Assembly: GCA_905215335.1 (NCBI GenBank)
Contig: CAJMPQ010000015.1
Coordinates: 1-38,878 of the forward strand
DNA from: an uncultured bacterium
Lineage (GTDB): Bacteria; Cyanobacteriota; Vampirovibrionia; Gastranaerophilales; Gastranaerophilaceae
Length of the DNA: 38,878 nucleotides
Direction of reading: 5' to 3'
The notes below the pieces were generated by a model. It was not told the DNA's origin, made no database searches, and saw only the letters and a list, made by a program, of their open reading frames with translations. Shown here piece after piece: positions 23,751 to 31,476 of the stretch. A program made the translations under genes and the position numbers. The first letter of the stretch is position 1. Each line of letters starts with the position of its first letter.

Positions 23751-23934
23751 ATCCTGCAAATTTTTGTGCTATCCTAAAGACAAAGGAGTTTTTATAATTA
23801 ATAGCAATAACTAAATATAATGAATTGATGATACATATTTGAGAAGTTTTATTTTATAAAAAATACATCAAATTTTTAAATTTGAAAATTGTATATAAAT
23901 ATCTTATATAATCAATTTATTATATAATTGTTAC
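23751..23934 (+). promoter_or_regulatory. Junction and promoter region upstream of the retron
   Basis: Base composition drops sharply to almost pure A/T at about 23790, marking the likely junction between the transposition operon and the retron cargo. A promoter candidate is TTGAAA (23882-23887), 17 bases, TATATA (23905-23910). A second perfect TATAAT (23923-23928) lies six bases before the effector ATG. No Shine-Dalgarno is present. Confidence 0.5.
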
Positions 23935-24870
23935 ATGACATATAAACGCTTAAAATCATCAAATATTGAAATACTAAATTCTATATATTGTAAAGTCTTT
24001 AAAAAGTTTTTATTTCACTCTTCATATATTTTTTTATGTGGTAGTAATGTTAAAGATATAAATTCTTTTAGAAGGAAAATAAATCAAAAATTACCAAAAT
24101 TATACCCTGATATTAAAATAATTTATCCAGAAAATATTTTTAAAGGATATTTAAAAGATAACCCCAAAAAGGATATGTTAGAATTAGAAACTATTTTGGC
24201 ATCTAATGCAGATGCAATATGTATTATACATGAATCTCCTGGTAGTTTTGCAGAATTAGGTGCTTTTACATATGACAATAAATCTAAATTTTTTGACAGA
24301 ATTATAGTTATGACTGAAAAACAGCATAGTAGAAAGCAAACTTTTTTAAATGTTGGTCCTATAAAAAGAATAAAGAACAAATATAAAAAACACCAAATAA
24401 AATACGATGAAAATGATAAAATAAATCCCACAATTAATTTAATCAATAACTTATATTCATTGATTATTAACGTAAAGAAAACAAATCGTCCTTCTAAGCA
24501 ATACTGTATAAGAATAACTAATTTAGTTGGCTTAGCATATTTTATCTTAATTTACTTATATATAAAAAACACAAATATTAATATAAATGTTCTTAAAAGA
24601 GATTTAAATTTATTTTTTAAAAGTAATAAAGAGATTGCAAATTATTACAATAACAAAAATGTAAATGACAAAATATACTATGCTTCTATACATTTTTTAA
24701 TTGAACAAGAAAAATATATTAATGAAATTGATGGCAAGATTCAAATTAAAAGAAAAGGTATAAAGGAAATAAAACGTTTAATAGATATAACTAAAGAAAA
24801 AGTAAACAATATTCAAGATGATATTGATGTTATTAAACTTGCCAATTTAGAACAAAAGCTGTACAATTAA
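23935..24870 (+). CDS. Retron effector: nucleoside-deoxyribosyltransferase-like with C-terminal wHTH
   Basis: 311 residues, close to the Eco1 (Ec86) effector length. The N-terminal Rossmann-like domain (residues 28-170) has FLCGSNVKDINSF, then YPENIFKGYL, then the catalytic-loop signature ESPGSFAELGAF (residues 100-111, Glu100 and Glu107). These are hallmarks of the NDT/N-glycosidase family seen in type II-A retrons. The C-terminal 130 residues are helical with a winged-helix pattern (LKRDLNLFFKSNKEIANYY, then a strand pair GKIQIKRKGI). In Eco1 this protein is held by RT-msDNA and attacks NAD or nucleotides when released by phage. It ends one base before the predicted retron RNA. Its start has a TATAAT six bases upstream and no ribosome site. 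Confidence 0.82.
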   Translation: MTYKRLKSSNIEILNSIYCKVFKKFLFHSSYIFLCGSNVKDINSFRRKINQKLPKLYPDIKIIYPENIFKGYLKDNPKKDMLELETILASNADAICIIHESPGSFAELGAFTYDNKSKFFDRIIVMTEKQHSRKQTFLNVGPIKRIKNKYKKHQIKYDENDKINPTINLINNLYSLIINVKKTNRPSKQYCIRITNLVGLAYFILIYLYIKNTNININVLKRDLNLFFKSNKEIANYYNNKNVNDKIYYASIHFLIEQEKYINEIDGKIQIKRKGIKEIKRLIDITKEKVNNIQDDIDVIKLANLEQKLYN

Positions 24871-25160
24871 AAAGGGCTATATTCTTTAGCTTAAATAATA
24901 ATTATAAAAAATGGAGAATGATATGCTGACTCCAGGAATTTGAATGGACACATCTAAGTATAATTCTTTTAGTAAAAAAAGAATAGTTAAAAAGAATTAT
25001 ACTTAGAATCAAAGAAGATTTTTAAACTTTCTGTTCTAAAAATCTACTTTGATTCTACAAAAGAAGAAAAAGAACCAGGAAAAAAAGGATTTTTTTTCCT
25101 AAAATCAGAGACGAGGTGCCTCGGGCGCTTCGCACCGTAAGGAATATAGCTCTATTTTAT
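24871..25160 (+). ncRNA. Retron msr-msd non-coding RNA
   Basis: The ends pair as a1/a2: GGGCTATATTCTT (24874-24886) with AGGAATATAGCTCT (25139-25152), G-U pairs allowed. The likely branching guanosine is G24889 in TTAGC, directly after a1 as in Eco1. The msr has a stem TGGAG (24912-24916) / CTCCA (24930-24934). The msd holds three strong stems: 18 perfect pairs (24953-24970 with 24990-25007), about 17 pairs with one A-A mismatch (25008-25024 with 25037-25054), and AGGAAAAAAA / TTTTTTTCCT with a GGAT loop (25077-25100). A GC-rich hairpin (GGTGC/GCACC, 25115-25136) precedes a2. Exact RNA ends and the msr/msd border are inferred. Confidence 0.78.
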
Positions 25161-25161
25161 T

Positions 25162-26076
25162 ATGAAAAACATAAAAGATTTTGCCAAAGAGTTATCATTA
25201 GATGTAAAGACTATTGCAAAGTTAACAAGGGATAATTTTAATTATTACCATTTTACGATTCCAAAAGGAAATGAAGATAAAAGATTAATAACAGCACCTA
25301 AAGGGAAATTAAAAGTTATTCAAAAATGGATTCTTGTTAACTTTTTAGAGAAGTATGCTGTAGCAGAATGTGCAACAGCCTTTATTAAGGGTAAACAGGG
25401 TATTAAAATAAATGCAAGAGCACACCAACACAATAAATATATTTTAGAATTTGATTTAAAAGATTTTTTCACTAACATTGGGTTTGATTCCGTTCAAAAT
25501 TTATTTTCAAGAATGAAATTAAATAGAGAAATCGCTATTTTATTTACTAAACTATGCACATATAATGGCTACCTACCTCAAGGAGCAATAACTTCTCCAT
25601 ATATCTCAAATCTAATATGTTATGATTTAGATTTAGAGTTAATAGATATTTGTAATGATTACAACATAATGTACACAAGATACGCTGATGATCTTACTTT
25701 TTCATCTAACAATTTATATTTATTACTATCTAAAATGCAAGAAATTAGTAGTATCATACGTTATTATGGTTTTAAAATAAACTATGACAAGACAAAAGTT
25801 TTACTGCCCTCAGATAAACAAACAATCACAGGTATAACAGTTAATAATGGCGAAATTAAAGTAGACAAAAAGTTAAAACGAATGGTTAGAGCAAAATTAT
25901 ATTACGGAATAAAAAATAATCATATTAAGGATTTAGACATGCTATTAGGTTTTATTTCATACATTTGTTCTATAGAATACGATTACAAAGTTAAAATTAT
26001 TTCATATATTGAGTATTTGTTAAATAAATTTGAAAAAAAAGACAACTGGGGATTTTTACGAATTTTAAATAAGTAA
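25162..26076 (+). CDS. Retron-type reverse transcriptase
   Basis: 304 residues, typical of a compact retron RT. The retron-specific NAxxH motif is present as NARAH (residues 84-88). Motif A is LEFDLKDFFTNI (Asp98), motif B is YLPQGAITSPYISN, and the catalytic YADD is at 174-177 in YTRYADDLTFSS. The retron VTG-type element is ITGITVNNG (222-230). The C-terminal thumb is rich in Lys and Tyr. It copies the msd part of the adjacent RNA from the 2' OH of the branching G, and the RT-msDNA-effector complex acts against phage. It starts just after the a2 arm with no good ribosome site. Confidence 0.9.
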   Translation: MKNIKDFAKELSLDVKTIAKLTRDNFNYYHFTIPKGNEDKRLITAPKGKLKVIQKWILVNFLEKYAVAECATAFIKGKQGIKINARAHQHNKYILEFDLKDFFTNIGFDSVQNLFSRMKLNREIAILFTKLCTYNGYLPQGAITSPYISNLICYDLDLELIDICNDYNIMYTRYADDLTFSSNNLYLLLSKMQEISSIIRYYGFKINYDKTKVLLPSDKQTITGITVNNGEIKVDKKLKRMVRAKLYYGIKNNHIKDLDMLLGFISYICSIEYDYKVKIISYIEYLLNKFEKKDNWGFLRILNK

Positions 26077-26104
26077 TTAAAGATTTATAGTGTTATTTAA
26101 TATA

Positions 26105-26338
26105 TTATATTCTCTCAATATACCAATTAGAATTTCCAAAGTGGTTGAAGTTCCATCGTAATTGGAAGTAGAAATTGTATTCCATTGAGTTGTCATCTTT
26201 AAAGTTATAAGAATACTTATTTAATTGTGTTCTGCGATAACTTTCAAAAGCTGTCTTGATTTCTTTTGCAAACTTTTTTCTAAATTCAGGATAAGTTATT
26301 TCTAAAGTTTCTCTTGTCAGTTTATTTTTCAAAATCAT
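26105..26338 (-). CDS. Small hypothetical protein
   Basis: 77 residues from the ATG at 26338 (MILKNKLTRETLEITYPEF), chosen because GAGGGTTTGAAG precedes it; a longer frame to 26362 adds eight residues. It is aromatic and charged, with a C-terminal NFYFQLRWNFNHFGNSNWY region that looks beta-stranded. No family is recognised. It is the last gene of three overlapping minus-strand genes (26105-26737) and overlaps the one before by 17 bases. Proteins of this kind are common among phage and plasmid accessory genes; no role is claimed. Confidence 0.5.
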   Translation of the reverse strand: MILKNKLTRETLEITYPEFRKKFAKEIKTAFESYRRTQLNKYSYNFKDDNSMEYNFYFQLRWNFNHFGNSNWYIERI

Positions 26339-26525
26339 CTTCAAACCCTCGTATGTTATCAAGCTCTATATTGTACCTTTTGCCTTGTTTATCAACGCAA
26401 GTCGCATAATCTATCTCTGCATCGGCCAATTTGTTTTTCCAAATACAAATCAGCAATCCGATTTCTTGTGTTTTTAAGTTTAAAACCTTTGTTCCATAAA
26501 GTGCATAATCTTTTTCTGTCATCAT
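26322..26525 (-). CDS. Small hypothetical beta-rich protein
   Basis: 67 residues. The pattern YGTKVLNLKTQEIGLLICIW...ATCVDKQGKRYNIELDNIRGFE is that of a small SH3-like or YopX-like barrel found in mobile-element accessory proteins. Its ATG overlaps the stop of the upstream gene (ATGATGA), so the two are translationally coupled. No enzymatic motif is visible. It resembles its upstream neighbour in size and strand pattern, and the two may be diverged duplicates. Confidence 0.5.
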   Translation of the reverse strand: MMTEKDYALYGTKVLNLKTQEIGLLICIWKNKLADAEIDYATCVDKQGKRYNIELDNIRGFEDDFEK

Positions 26526-26737
26526 TCTTTCCTTTCAAGTATCAAATCTGAATAGATATCATAAGGCTTTTGTGGGTCTATTAAAAACTCTTTCATAAAT
26601 ACAAACCTTTCTCCGCAAGTGTTTTCACAAATTACTGTGGCGAAATTGTAGAAGCCAATTACTTTGTAATACTCATTATCAGAGCTCTTAAAACCTTTAA
26701 TCTTTTTAAGCTTGTATTTTTTGCCTAATTCAATCAT
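26522..26737 (-). CDS. Small hypothetical beta-rich protein
   Basis: 71 residues, starting at an ATG four bases after AGAGGT, a good ribosome site. The strand-rich sequence (LGKKYKLKKIKGFKSSDNEYYKVIGF, then ERFVFMKEFLID) suggests a compact SH3-like barrel. It is the first of three overlapping small genes. The 11-bp phased repeat array at 26832-26886 lies about 100 bases upstream and may control this set. No family is recognised. Confidence 0.5.
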   Translation of the reverse strand: MIELGKKYKLKKIKGFKSSDNEYYKVIGFYNFATVICENTCGERFVFMKEFLIDPQKPYDIYSDLILERKE

Positions 26738-26831
26738 TGTTACCTCTTATCAGCAATGACATTCATCACTCTAAACCCTTTAAATATCAAGCAAACTATT
26801 GCAAAATGTATCATTCAGACACAATTTATCT

Positions 26832-26886
26832 TTCGAACACTATTTAAACGTTAATAAAACAGGTTTTAAATGCCACTTAAAAATTC
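26832..26886. repeat. 11-bp helically phased TTTAAA-type repeats (copy 1)
   Basis: Hexamers begin every 11 bases: TTCGAA (26832), TTTAAA (26843), ATAAAA (26854), TTTAAA (26865) and CTTAAA (26876). Two are exact TTTAAA and the others degenerate. The same phase and core occur at 37511-37565. The array overlaps the 3' end of the 26877 gene. Confidence 0.5.
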
Positions 26887-27101
26887 TTATTGTCAGGATA
26901 ATTTATAAAATAAGCGTTTACAGTATCAGTATCTCGCCTTAAATTCTCAACTAGTGGAGTAAGATTATACAACTCTTCAATTTCTTGTTGAGTCCTACAA
27001 AAATAATCAATCACAGTAGCTGTGTTATAAATCCGCTCTGCTAGTTTTTCCAACTTCCTAAAATCTTTTTGCTTAATGCGATATTTCTTATTTTTACTCA
27101 T
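26877..27101 (-). CDS. Small hypothetical helical protein
   Basis: 74 residues from the ATG at 27101 (MSKNKKYRIKQKDFRKLEKLAERIY), just after AGGAGGT; the frame extends five codons further but into the ribosome site. It is basic at the N-terminus and then forms two or three helices (RKLEKLAERIYNTATVIDYF and QEIEELYNLTPLVENLRRDTD). No signal or membrane segment is present and no family is recognised. It lies between the three small genes downstream and the large RT gene upstream, all on the minus strand. Confidence 0.5.
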   Translation of the reverse strand: MSKNKKYRIKQKDFRKLEKLAERIYNTATVIDYFCRTQQEIEELYNLTPLVENLRRDTDTVNAYFINYPDNKNF

Positions 27102-27193
27102 ACGACCTCCTAACACAACACAATAGCGTGAAAGTCGTAAAACACACTGAAAATTTTACATAACAACACATAAATTTGTTAATACAATTTAAA

Positions 27194-28882
27194 TTATTTT
27201 TTACTTACAAGTTCATTGTATGTTGCTAATAATTCAGAATCTGCCTGCTTTATCAAATTATCTAGTCTTTTTTTGTGATTATGTATTTGGTGTTTAAGAA
27301 CAGCGGTGTCAAAAACTTTGTCAAAAGTTCTCAAAACATATGATATGAAATTACGTTTGCCTAAATATGTATATCTTTCATATAATAGTCGTCGATATAA
27401 TTTTTTATGTTTATCTTGAAGAACAATTCCTTTTTTATGCATATTCTTTAGCTTTTTTTTGGCATTTAATTTCATTGCTGAAACTGCTCTTTTAGATTTT
27501 CTTAAGTAACGAGCAAGACTAGCTTCTCTAATTCTTACTTGTTCGCCATTAAAATAAAATCCAAGATATTGAAGTGGATTAGCCATAATTTTTTTAATAT
27601 TAGTAAAATCATAACATTGACTTTTTGAGTAATCATCCCACGCTTCAATAGGGTGTATTGACAAAGAATTGCCTCTTTCTAAAATATATTCTTGAATTTT
27701 TTCAATAACATACTTTTTTATAGTCTCATCGTGTGGACAAATAAACATTATATCATCACAATAGCGTCGATATATTCCATTAACTTCTTCTGCCAAATTT
27801 TTCATATTTACATCAAACGGTATCATGTAAATATTAGAAAGAAGTGCTGACATAGAGGTCCCTTGCGGAATTCCATATGGGAATTTATCATTTAATCCAG
27901 GATTTTTATGAAATTTTTTATGTTCAGTATTTTTATATGTCTCTTTATACCATTCCTTAAAAATTCTAAACTGTTTAGCATTATAAAAAAGAATTTTAGG
28001 TATTTGTTTATATATTTTTTTATTACATTTACTACAAGCATCTGAAGTACATTTGTTTTTGTTGATATAGTAACAAATTTCTTTCAAATCAATAAAGCAA
28101 TACTTTGTTAAAGATCTATAAATATTCAAGTGATCCGCAGGTAACTTGTCTGTATTTAGTACTTTTGTCCATTCTTGATATAATTTTTTGTGGTCTATGT
28201 AATCATAAAAACTATGAATATCAAAGGCTAATGCATAACAATTATTTTTACGTTTTTTTATATGTTCAAAAATTTCCCTTGCCATCGTGCAATTATTGGG
28301 GCTAATTTCACTATCTTTTATGTATATTTTAGGAAGTGTACGATAAGCAAGTATTTCCGGACCTAAATTGAGCTCTTTTAATTTTTGTTCATATTTTTCA
28401 TATAATAATTTTGCATAATAAGAATAAATATACCCATCAATATGAGCAGCATACCTTATCGGACGCTTTTTTATAATACCCTTTTCTTTTAAATTCTTTA
28501 AAATTTTATTACAACTTTCGAGTTCGGGACCAGATAATTCTTTTGATTTTTTTTCATAATATTTGATTTTGTTTATTATATTTGCTCTTCGTTCTTTTAT
28601 ATCGAAAGCTATAAAAGGATAAAATGCGTGTGTTGCAATTTTATCTGGAGAACTTAAGTAATCTCTTAAATATTCTATATGTTGTTTAATTTTTTTTTGA
28701 GCATCAGGAGATATCTTATAAGTTGATTTTGTTTTAGAGTTCACTTTTGTTATATAACGAACAAGAGTAAAAGGTCTATCAAAGTGAGCATAGCTTTTTT
28801 GTACAAAAGATGGAATTTTACTACATATTTGATTATTAATTGTATTTTTTAGCCTATCATATTCTTTTTGTTTCTTTTTCAT
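27194..28882 (-). CDS. Defence-type reverse transcriptase (DRT/UG-like), non-retron
   Basis: 562 residues, far larger than the retron RT. Motif A is LAFDIHSFYDYIDH (Asp221), motif B is YGIPQGTSMSALLSNIY (336-352), motif C is RRYCDDIMF (Asp376-Asp377), and a late YLGFYFNGEQVRI follows. The N-terminal block RPIRYAAHIDGYIYSYYAKLLYE precedes the fingers and recalls the conserved start of stand-alone antiviral RTs such as DRT2. Between A and B is a cysteine cluster (C270, C278, C283, C286) that could bind zinc. There is no maturase, endonuclease or group II intron domain, nor the NAxxH retron motif. The last 100 residues are basic and helical. A structured leader and a ribosome site (AGAGGA) lie immediately upstream. 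Subclass assignment is uncertain. Confidence 0.75.
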   Translation of the reverse strand: MKKKQKEYDRLKNTINNQICSKIPSFVQKSYAHFDRPFTLVRYITKVNSKTKSTYKISPDAQKKIKQHIEYLRDYLSSPDKIATHAFYPFIAFDIKERRANIINKIKYYEKKSKELSGPELESCNKILKNLKEKGIIKKRPIRYAAHIDGYIYSYYAKLLYEKYEQKLKELNLGPEILAYRTLPKIYIKDSEISPNNCTMAREIFEHIKKRKNNCYALAFDIHSFYDYIDHKKLYQEWTKVLNTDKLPADHLNIYRSLTKYCFIDLKEICYYINKNKCTSDACSKCNKKIYKQIPKILFYNAKQFRIFKEWYKETYKNTEHKKFHKNPGLNDKFPYGIPQGTSMSALLSNIYMIPFDVNMKNLAEEVNGIYRRYCDDIMFICPHDETIKKYVIEKIQEYILERGNSLSIHPIEAWDDYSKSQCYDFTNIKKIMANPLQYLGFYFNGEQVRIREASLARYLRKSKRAVSAMKLNAKKKLKNMHKKGIVLQDKHKKLYRRLLYERYTYLGKRNFISYVLRTFDKVFDTAVLKHQIHNHKKRLDNLIKQADSELLATYNELVSKK

Positions 28883-28886
28883 AAAT

Positions 28887-29010
28887 CCTCTTATTTAGCA
28901 CGGAAGACACTCAGATTCGTTCATCTATGTGAGTGTCTTCACAAACTTAAGCCCTAAAAGAGCTAATTTCTTTGACTATTCAATTTGGTTTACCTTCTTT
29001 TAAACCTCAT
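28887..29010 (-). ncRNA. Structured 5' leader / candidate ncRNA of the defence RT
   Basis: Three hairpins stand in a row on the minus strand, between 29006 and the RT start: GGTTTA/TAAACC (28987-29006), AGCTCT/AGGGCT with a three-base loop and G-U pairs (28950-28964), and a perfect 11-bp stem GAAGACACTCA/TGAGTGTCTTC with a 16-base loop (28903-28940). Stand-alone defence RTs such as DRT2 and DRT9 need an RNA encoded just upstream, and this is the only structured RNA near the gene. RNA ends are unknown. Confidence 0.45.
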
Positions 29011-29042
29011 ATCCCTGTCAGCAACGAGTTTATACACTATGT

Positions 29043-29070
29043 TATAATGATAAATATAACCTTAGGAGGA
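29043..29070 (+). promoter_or_regulatory. TATAAT box and AGGAGG of a small membrane-peptide gene
   Basis: A perfect TATAAT (29043-29048) lies 31 bases before the ATG at 29079. AGGAGGA (29064-29070) is eight bases before it and is the strongest Shine-Dalgarno in the region. No clear -35 is visible. Confidence 0.45.
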
Positions 29071-29078
29071 ATATTCTT

Positions 29079-29231
29079 ATGATGTTAATGCAAACTCTAA
29101 TTCAGAACCTGCTGGTACATCACCAGTCAATCCTTAACCTTCTTGTAAAGATAATGCTCTGCATTATACTTTACATAGTTTATTTACTCCCCACTTGCCT
29201 AATTAGTAATACTAACCAACAAATGGCATGA
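29079..29231 (+). CDS. Small membrane peptide (50 residues)
   Basis: The frame starts MMLMQTLIQNLLVHHQ and has one hydrophobic segment (VKIMLCIILYIVYLLPTCLI, about residues 23-42) with a polar tail ending NQQMA. It is the only plus-strand gene inside an 11-kb minus-strand block. It has a strong AGGAGG and its own TATAAT, which argues that it is real. It lies between hsdS and the defence RT, opposite the RT leader. One-segment hydrophobic peptides with such signals are often type I toxins or phage-triggered effectors; that function is a guess. No antisense antitoxin RNA was proven. Confidence 0.45.
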   Translation: MMLMQTLIQNLLVHHQSILNLLVKIMLCIILYIVYLLPTCLISNTNQQMA

Positions 29232-29271
29232 TAATAATACTACAAACTTAGTGAATTTAGAAAGAATTTAA

Positions 29272-31476
29272 CTATTTTTTAATATTTGAATCTGGAGTTA
29301 ACCCTTTTCTTCTCATAAAGAGTATTCTATCCAACAAATCACTATCGTAAAATCTTTCTTTACTTTTACTCCACATTTTGAAATCAGCTATCAGTTCAGA
29401 ATTTGAACAAGTTAAATTGTTATTCAAACGATTTTTCCAAACAGCATATAACGTTGCTATAGACTCACAAAAATCTGAATTTTTTCCCTTAAAAAGATCC
29501 ATTAATTTATCTATTTTTGATAGACTTCCTGCAAACACATCATTGTACAAAGTTTTGATTTCATGACAATTTTCTAAAGGAAGATATTTGGTAATTTCAA
29601 CAGAACCGTTTGTTACCTTCTGAACATCAAACCATTTTTTTATTTTTAAAATATCTTCAACCTCATATCTTGATTTTGCATCATATGGCCCGGCTGCTTC
29701 TTTTTTATATTTCCCATTTAGAGTGATACCTAGATGAGTTTCACAAAGATATAGAATTTTTTCTAATTTCACAGCTCCAAAATACTTTTCTTCATACAAT
29801 TCATTAATAATCTTTGCGCTCAAGACAGCTCTTTTAAAATTTAAGTCAATAATTTTATTTGGACTTTCTTTTTGAGTAAAATAGTTTTGCATTATAGATT
29901 GAAATAACTCAGAAGATGATTTCCGTGCTATATTATTTTCAATTTCTAATTCTTCGCATAATTGCATTAATTTATCAACCTTAGCGACAATTCGCTTTTG
30001 TTCTGCTAGTGGGGGGATTGGAACATAAATTTCTCTAATTGTATCCATTGATAAACTAGGTTGTGCTGTTGCTTTTAAGAATTTAAAAATTTCTTGTTTC
30101 CCAGTTTTTGACAACAAGTAATACATTATGTATTTATTATCAATATTTTCATAGTTATTGTATATTTCTATCTTTGCAACATTAGGTGCTAAGTGAAATC
30201 TTTTATTTATATTAAATAGTGCAACATCCCCAATTCCAGCTCCAATAAATGTCATTAATAAACATTCCTTATTTAAAGAACTTCTTTCAAGAAAAATAGA
30301 TGTATCATAATTTATATATTTTAAATTTGTTAAATCTAATTTTGCTGCTTTTACATTCTGTGCACGAATAACTGGAACTTCTCCTTGGTCTGCAAGTTTC
30401 ATGTATTTTGTATATTCAAATCCAGCCAATTTTGTTACAAAAGCTATATTTCTGATTTTTGTCCACTGCCAATTATATGGAATCGAATATGGTATTTGTT
30501 CAGTTATATTTTTTGACAAATTCCCTATTTTTTCATAATGATTTCCGTTGTTATCTTTTATAATTTGATAATCTTTTTTATCTTTTTTTAACTTTTTATT
30601 TTTTATTAAATTGTCTTTTTCTTGATATATGCGTTTTAGAAGTTCGGATGCAGGTTCGTCTTGAGGATTTTGTTCGACAAGTTTTCCTTGTACTGCGTAT
30701 TGCAAAATTGATTGGCGGATTTGTTTGGGTAATTTTTGATTCATTTCTGATAAAATTTCTTCATTCTTGCCATATTCAGCAACCAAAGGCAAAATCTCTT
30801 CCAACTTCTCTACAATCCTCTTTTGCTCAGCTAGTGGGGGAAGAGGGATTAGAAAATTTTTAATTGTTTCTATTGAAATATTATCGTTTGTAGAGTTTTT
30901 ACTTTCTGTAATTACTTGTTGAGTTAGAGGTGATAGTATTGAATAATTTATATAATCTTCTATAACACTCAATATTTTAATAGTTCCTACTCTTTGATTG
31001 GTTACCATTGGTTCTGCAAGCTTTTTTATAAATAAACTTTTGCCAACAGTTCCACCAGTCATGCATAAAATTATATTTTTTTCTTCCAATAAATAGTCCT
31101 CTAATTTACTATTATAGTCATATCTCACGATATTATTATTTACAAAACCTAATTCATTAAAATCTGAAATTCTGACTACTCTTATACCTGTATTTTTATA
31201 TTCTGAGCTTTTAAAAGCATACCCCCCGTTAACCAGTGAAATATTACCAAGTCTTACCCATTGCCAACCTTGCGGAAGGTCGTATGGGATTTCGTCTTGG
31301 GTGATTGGTGGAAGGGGTTTTTCTTTTTTGATTTTGCCGTCTTTTATTAGTTGTTCTTTTTCAGCTTTTATGCGTTTTAGAAGTTCGGATGCAGGTTCAT
31401 CATTTTGATCTTGAGGCACCAATTTCCCTTGCATTGCATATTGTAATATTGATTTTTTTAGAGTATCAGCTTTCAT
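29272..31476 (-). CDS. hsdS: Type I restriction-modification specificity subunit HsdS with extra C-terminal domain
   Basis: 734 residues against the usual 400-600. The two target-recognition halves each open with a conserved repeat: SILQYAMQGKLVPQ...EPASELLKRI then LPQGWQWVRLGNIS, and SILQYAVQGKLVEQ...EPASELLKRI then IPYNWQWTKIRNIA. Each half ends in PLPPLAEQKRIVEKLEEI- or PIPPLAEQKRIVAKVDKL-type coiled coils. This subunit reads the bipartite DNA target for HsdM and HsdR. After about residue 535 an extra domain begins (FKRAVLSAKIINELYEEKYFGAVKLEKILYLCE, then AAGPYDAKSRYEVED, then ATLYAVWKNRL). It looks like a Panacea/DUF4065-type fold. The gene follows a membrane-protein gene directly. Confidence 0.9.
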   Translation of the reverse strand: MKADTLKKSILQYAMQGKLVPQDQNDEPASELLKRIKAEKEQLIKDGKIKKEKPLPPITQDEIPYDLPQGWQWVRLGNISLVNGGYAFKSSEYKNTGIRVVRISDFNELGFVNNNIVRYDYNSKLEDYLLEEKNIILCMTGGTVGKSLFIKKLAEPMVTNQRVGTIKILSVIEDYINYSILSPLTQQVITESKNSTNDNISIETIKNFLIPLPPLAEQKRIVEKLEEILPLVAEYGKNEEILSEMNQKLPKQIRQSILQYAVQGKLVEQNPQDEPASELLKRIYQEKDNLIKNKKLKKDKKDYQIIKDNNGNHYEKIGNLSKNITEQIPYSIPYNWQWTKIRNIAFVTKLAGFEYTKYMKLADQGEVPVIRAQNVKAAKLDLTNLKYINYDTSIFLERSSLNKECLLMTFIGAGIGDVALFNINKRFHLAPNVAKIEIYNNYENIDNKYIMYYLLSKTGKQEIFKFLKATAQPSLSMDTIREIYVPIPPLAEQKRIVAKVDKLMQLCEELEIENNIARKSSSELFQSIMQNYFTQKESPNKIIDLNFKRAVLSAKIINELYEEKYFGAVKLEKILYLCETHLGITLNGKYKKEAAGPYDAKSRYEVEDILKIKKWFDVQKVTNGSVEITKYLPLENCHEIKTLYNDVFAGSLSKIDKLMDLFKGKNSDFCESIATLYAVWKNRLNNNLTCSNSELIADFKMWSKSKERFYDSDLLDRILFMRRKGLTPDSNIKK

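Noticed and set aside
19300..23760. Complete Mu-like prophage
   Set aside because: Only repressor, transposase, ATPase and a few small genes are present. No portal, capsid, tail or lysis genes occur in the window, so it is called a transposition module.
27194..28882. Group II intron maturase
   Set aside because: No endonuclease or maturase X-domain pattern and no domain V/VI-like RNA around the gene. The N-terminal block and stand-alone context fit defence RTs better.
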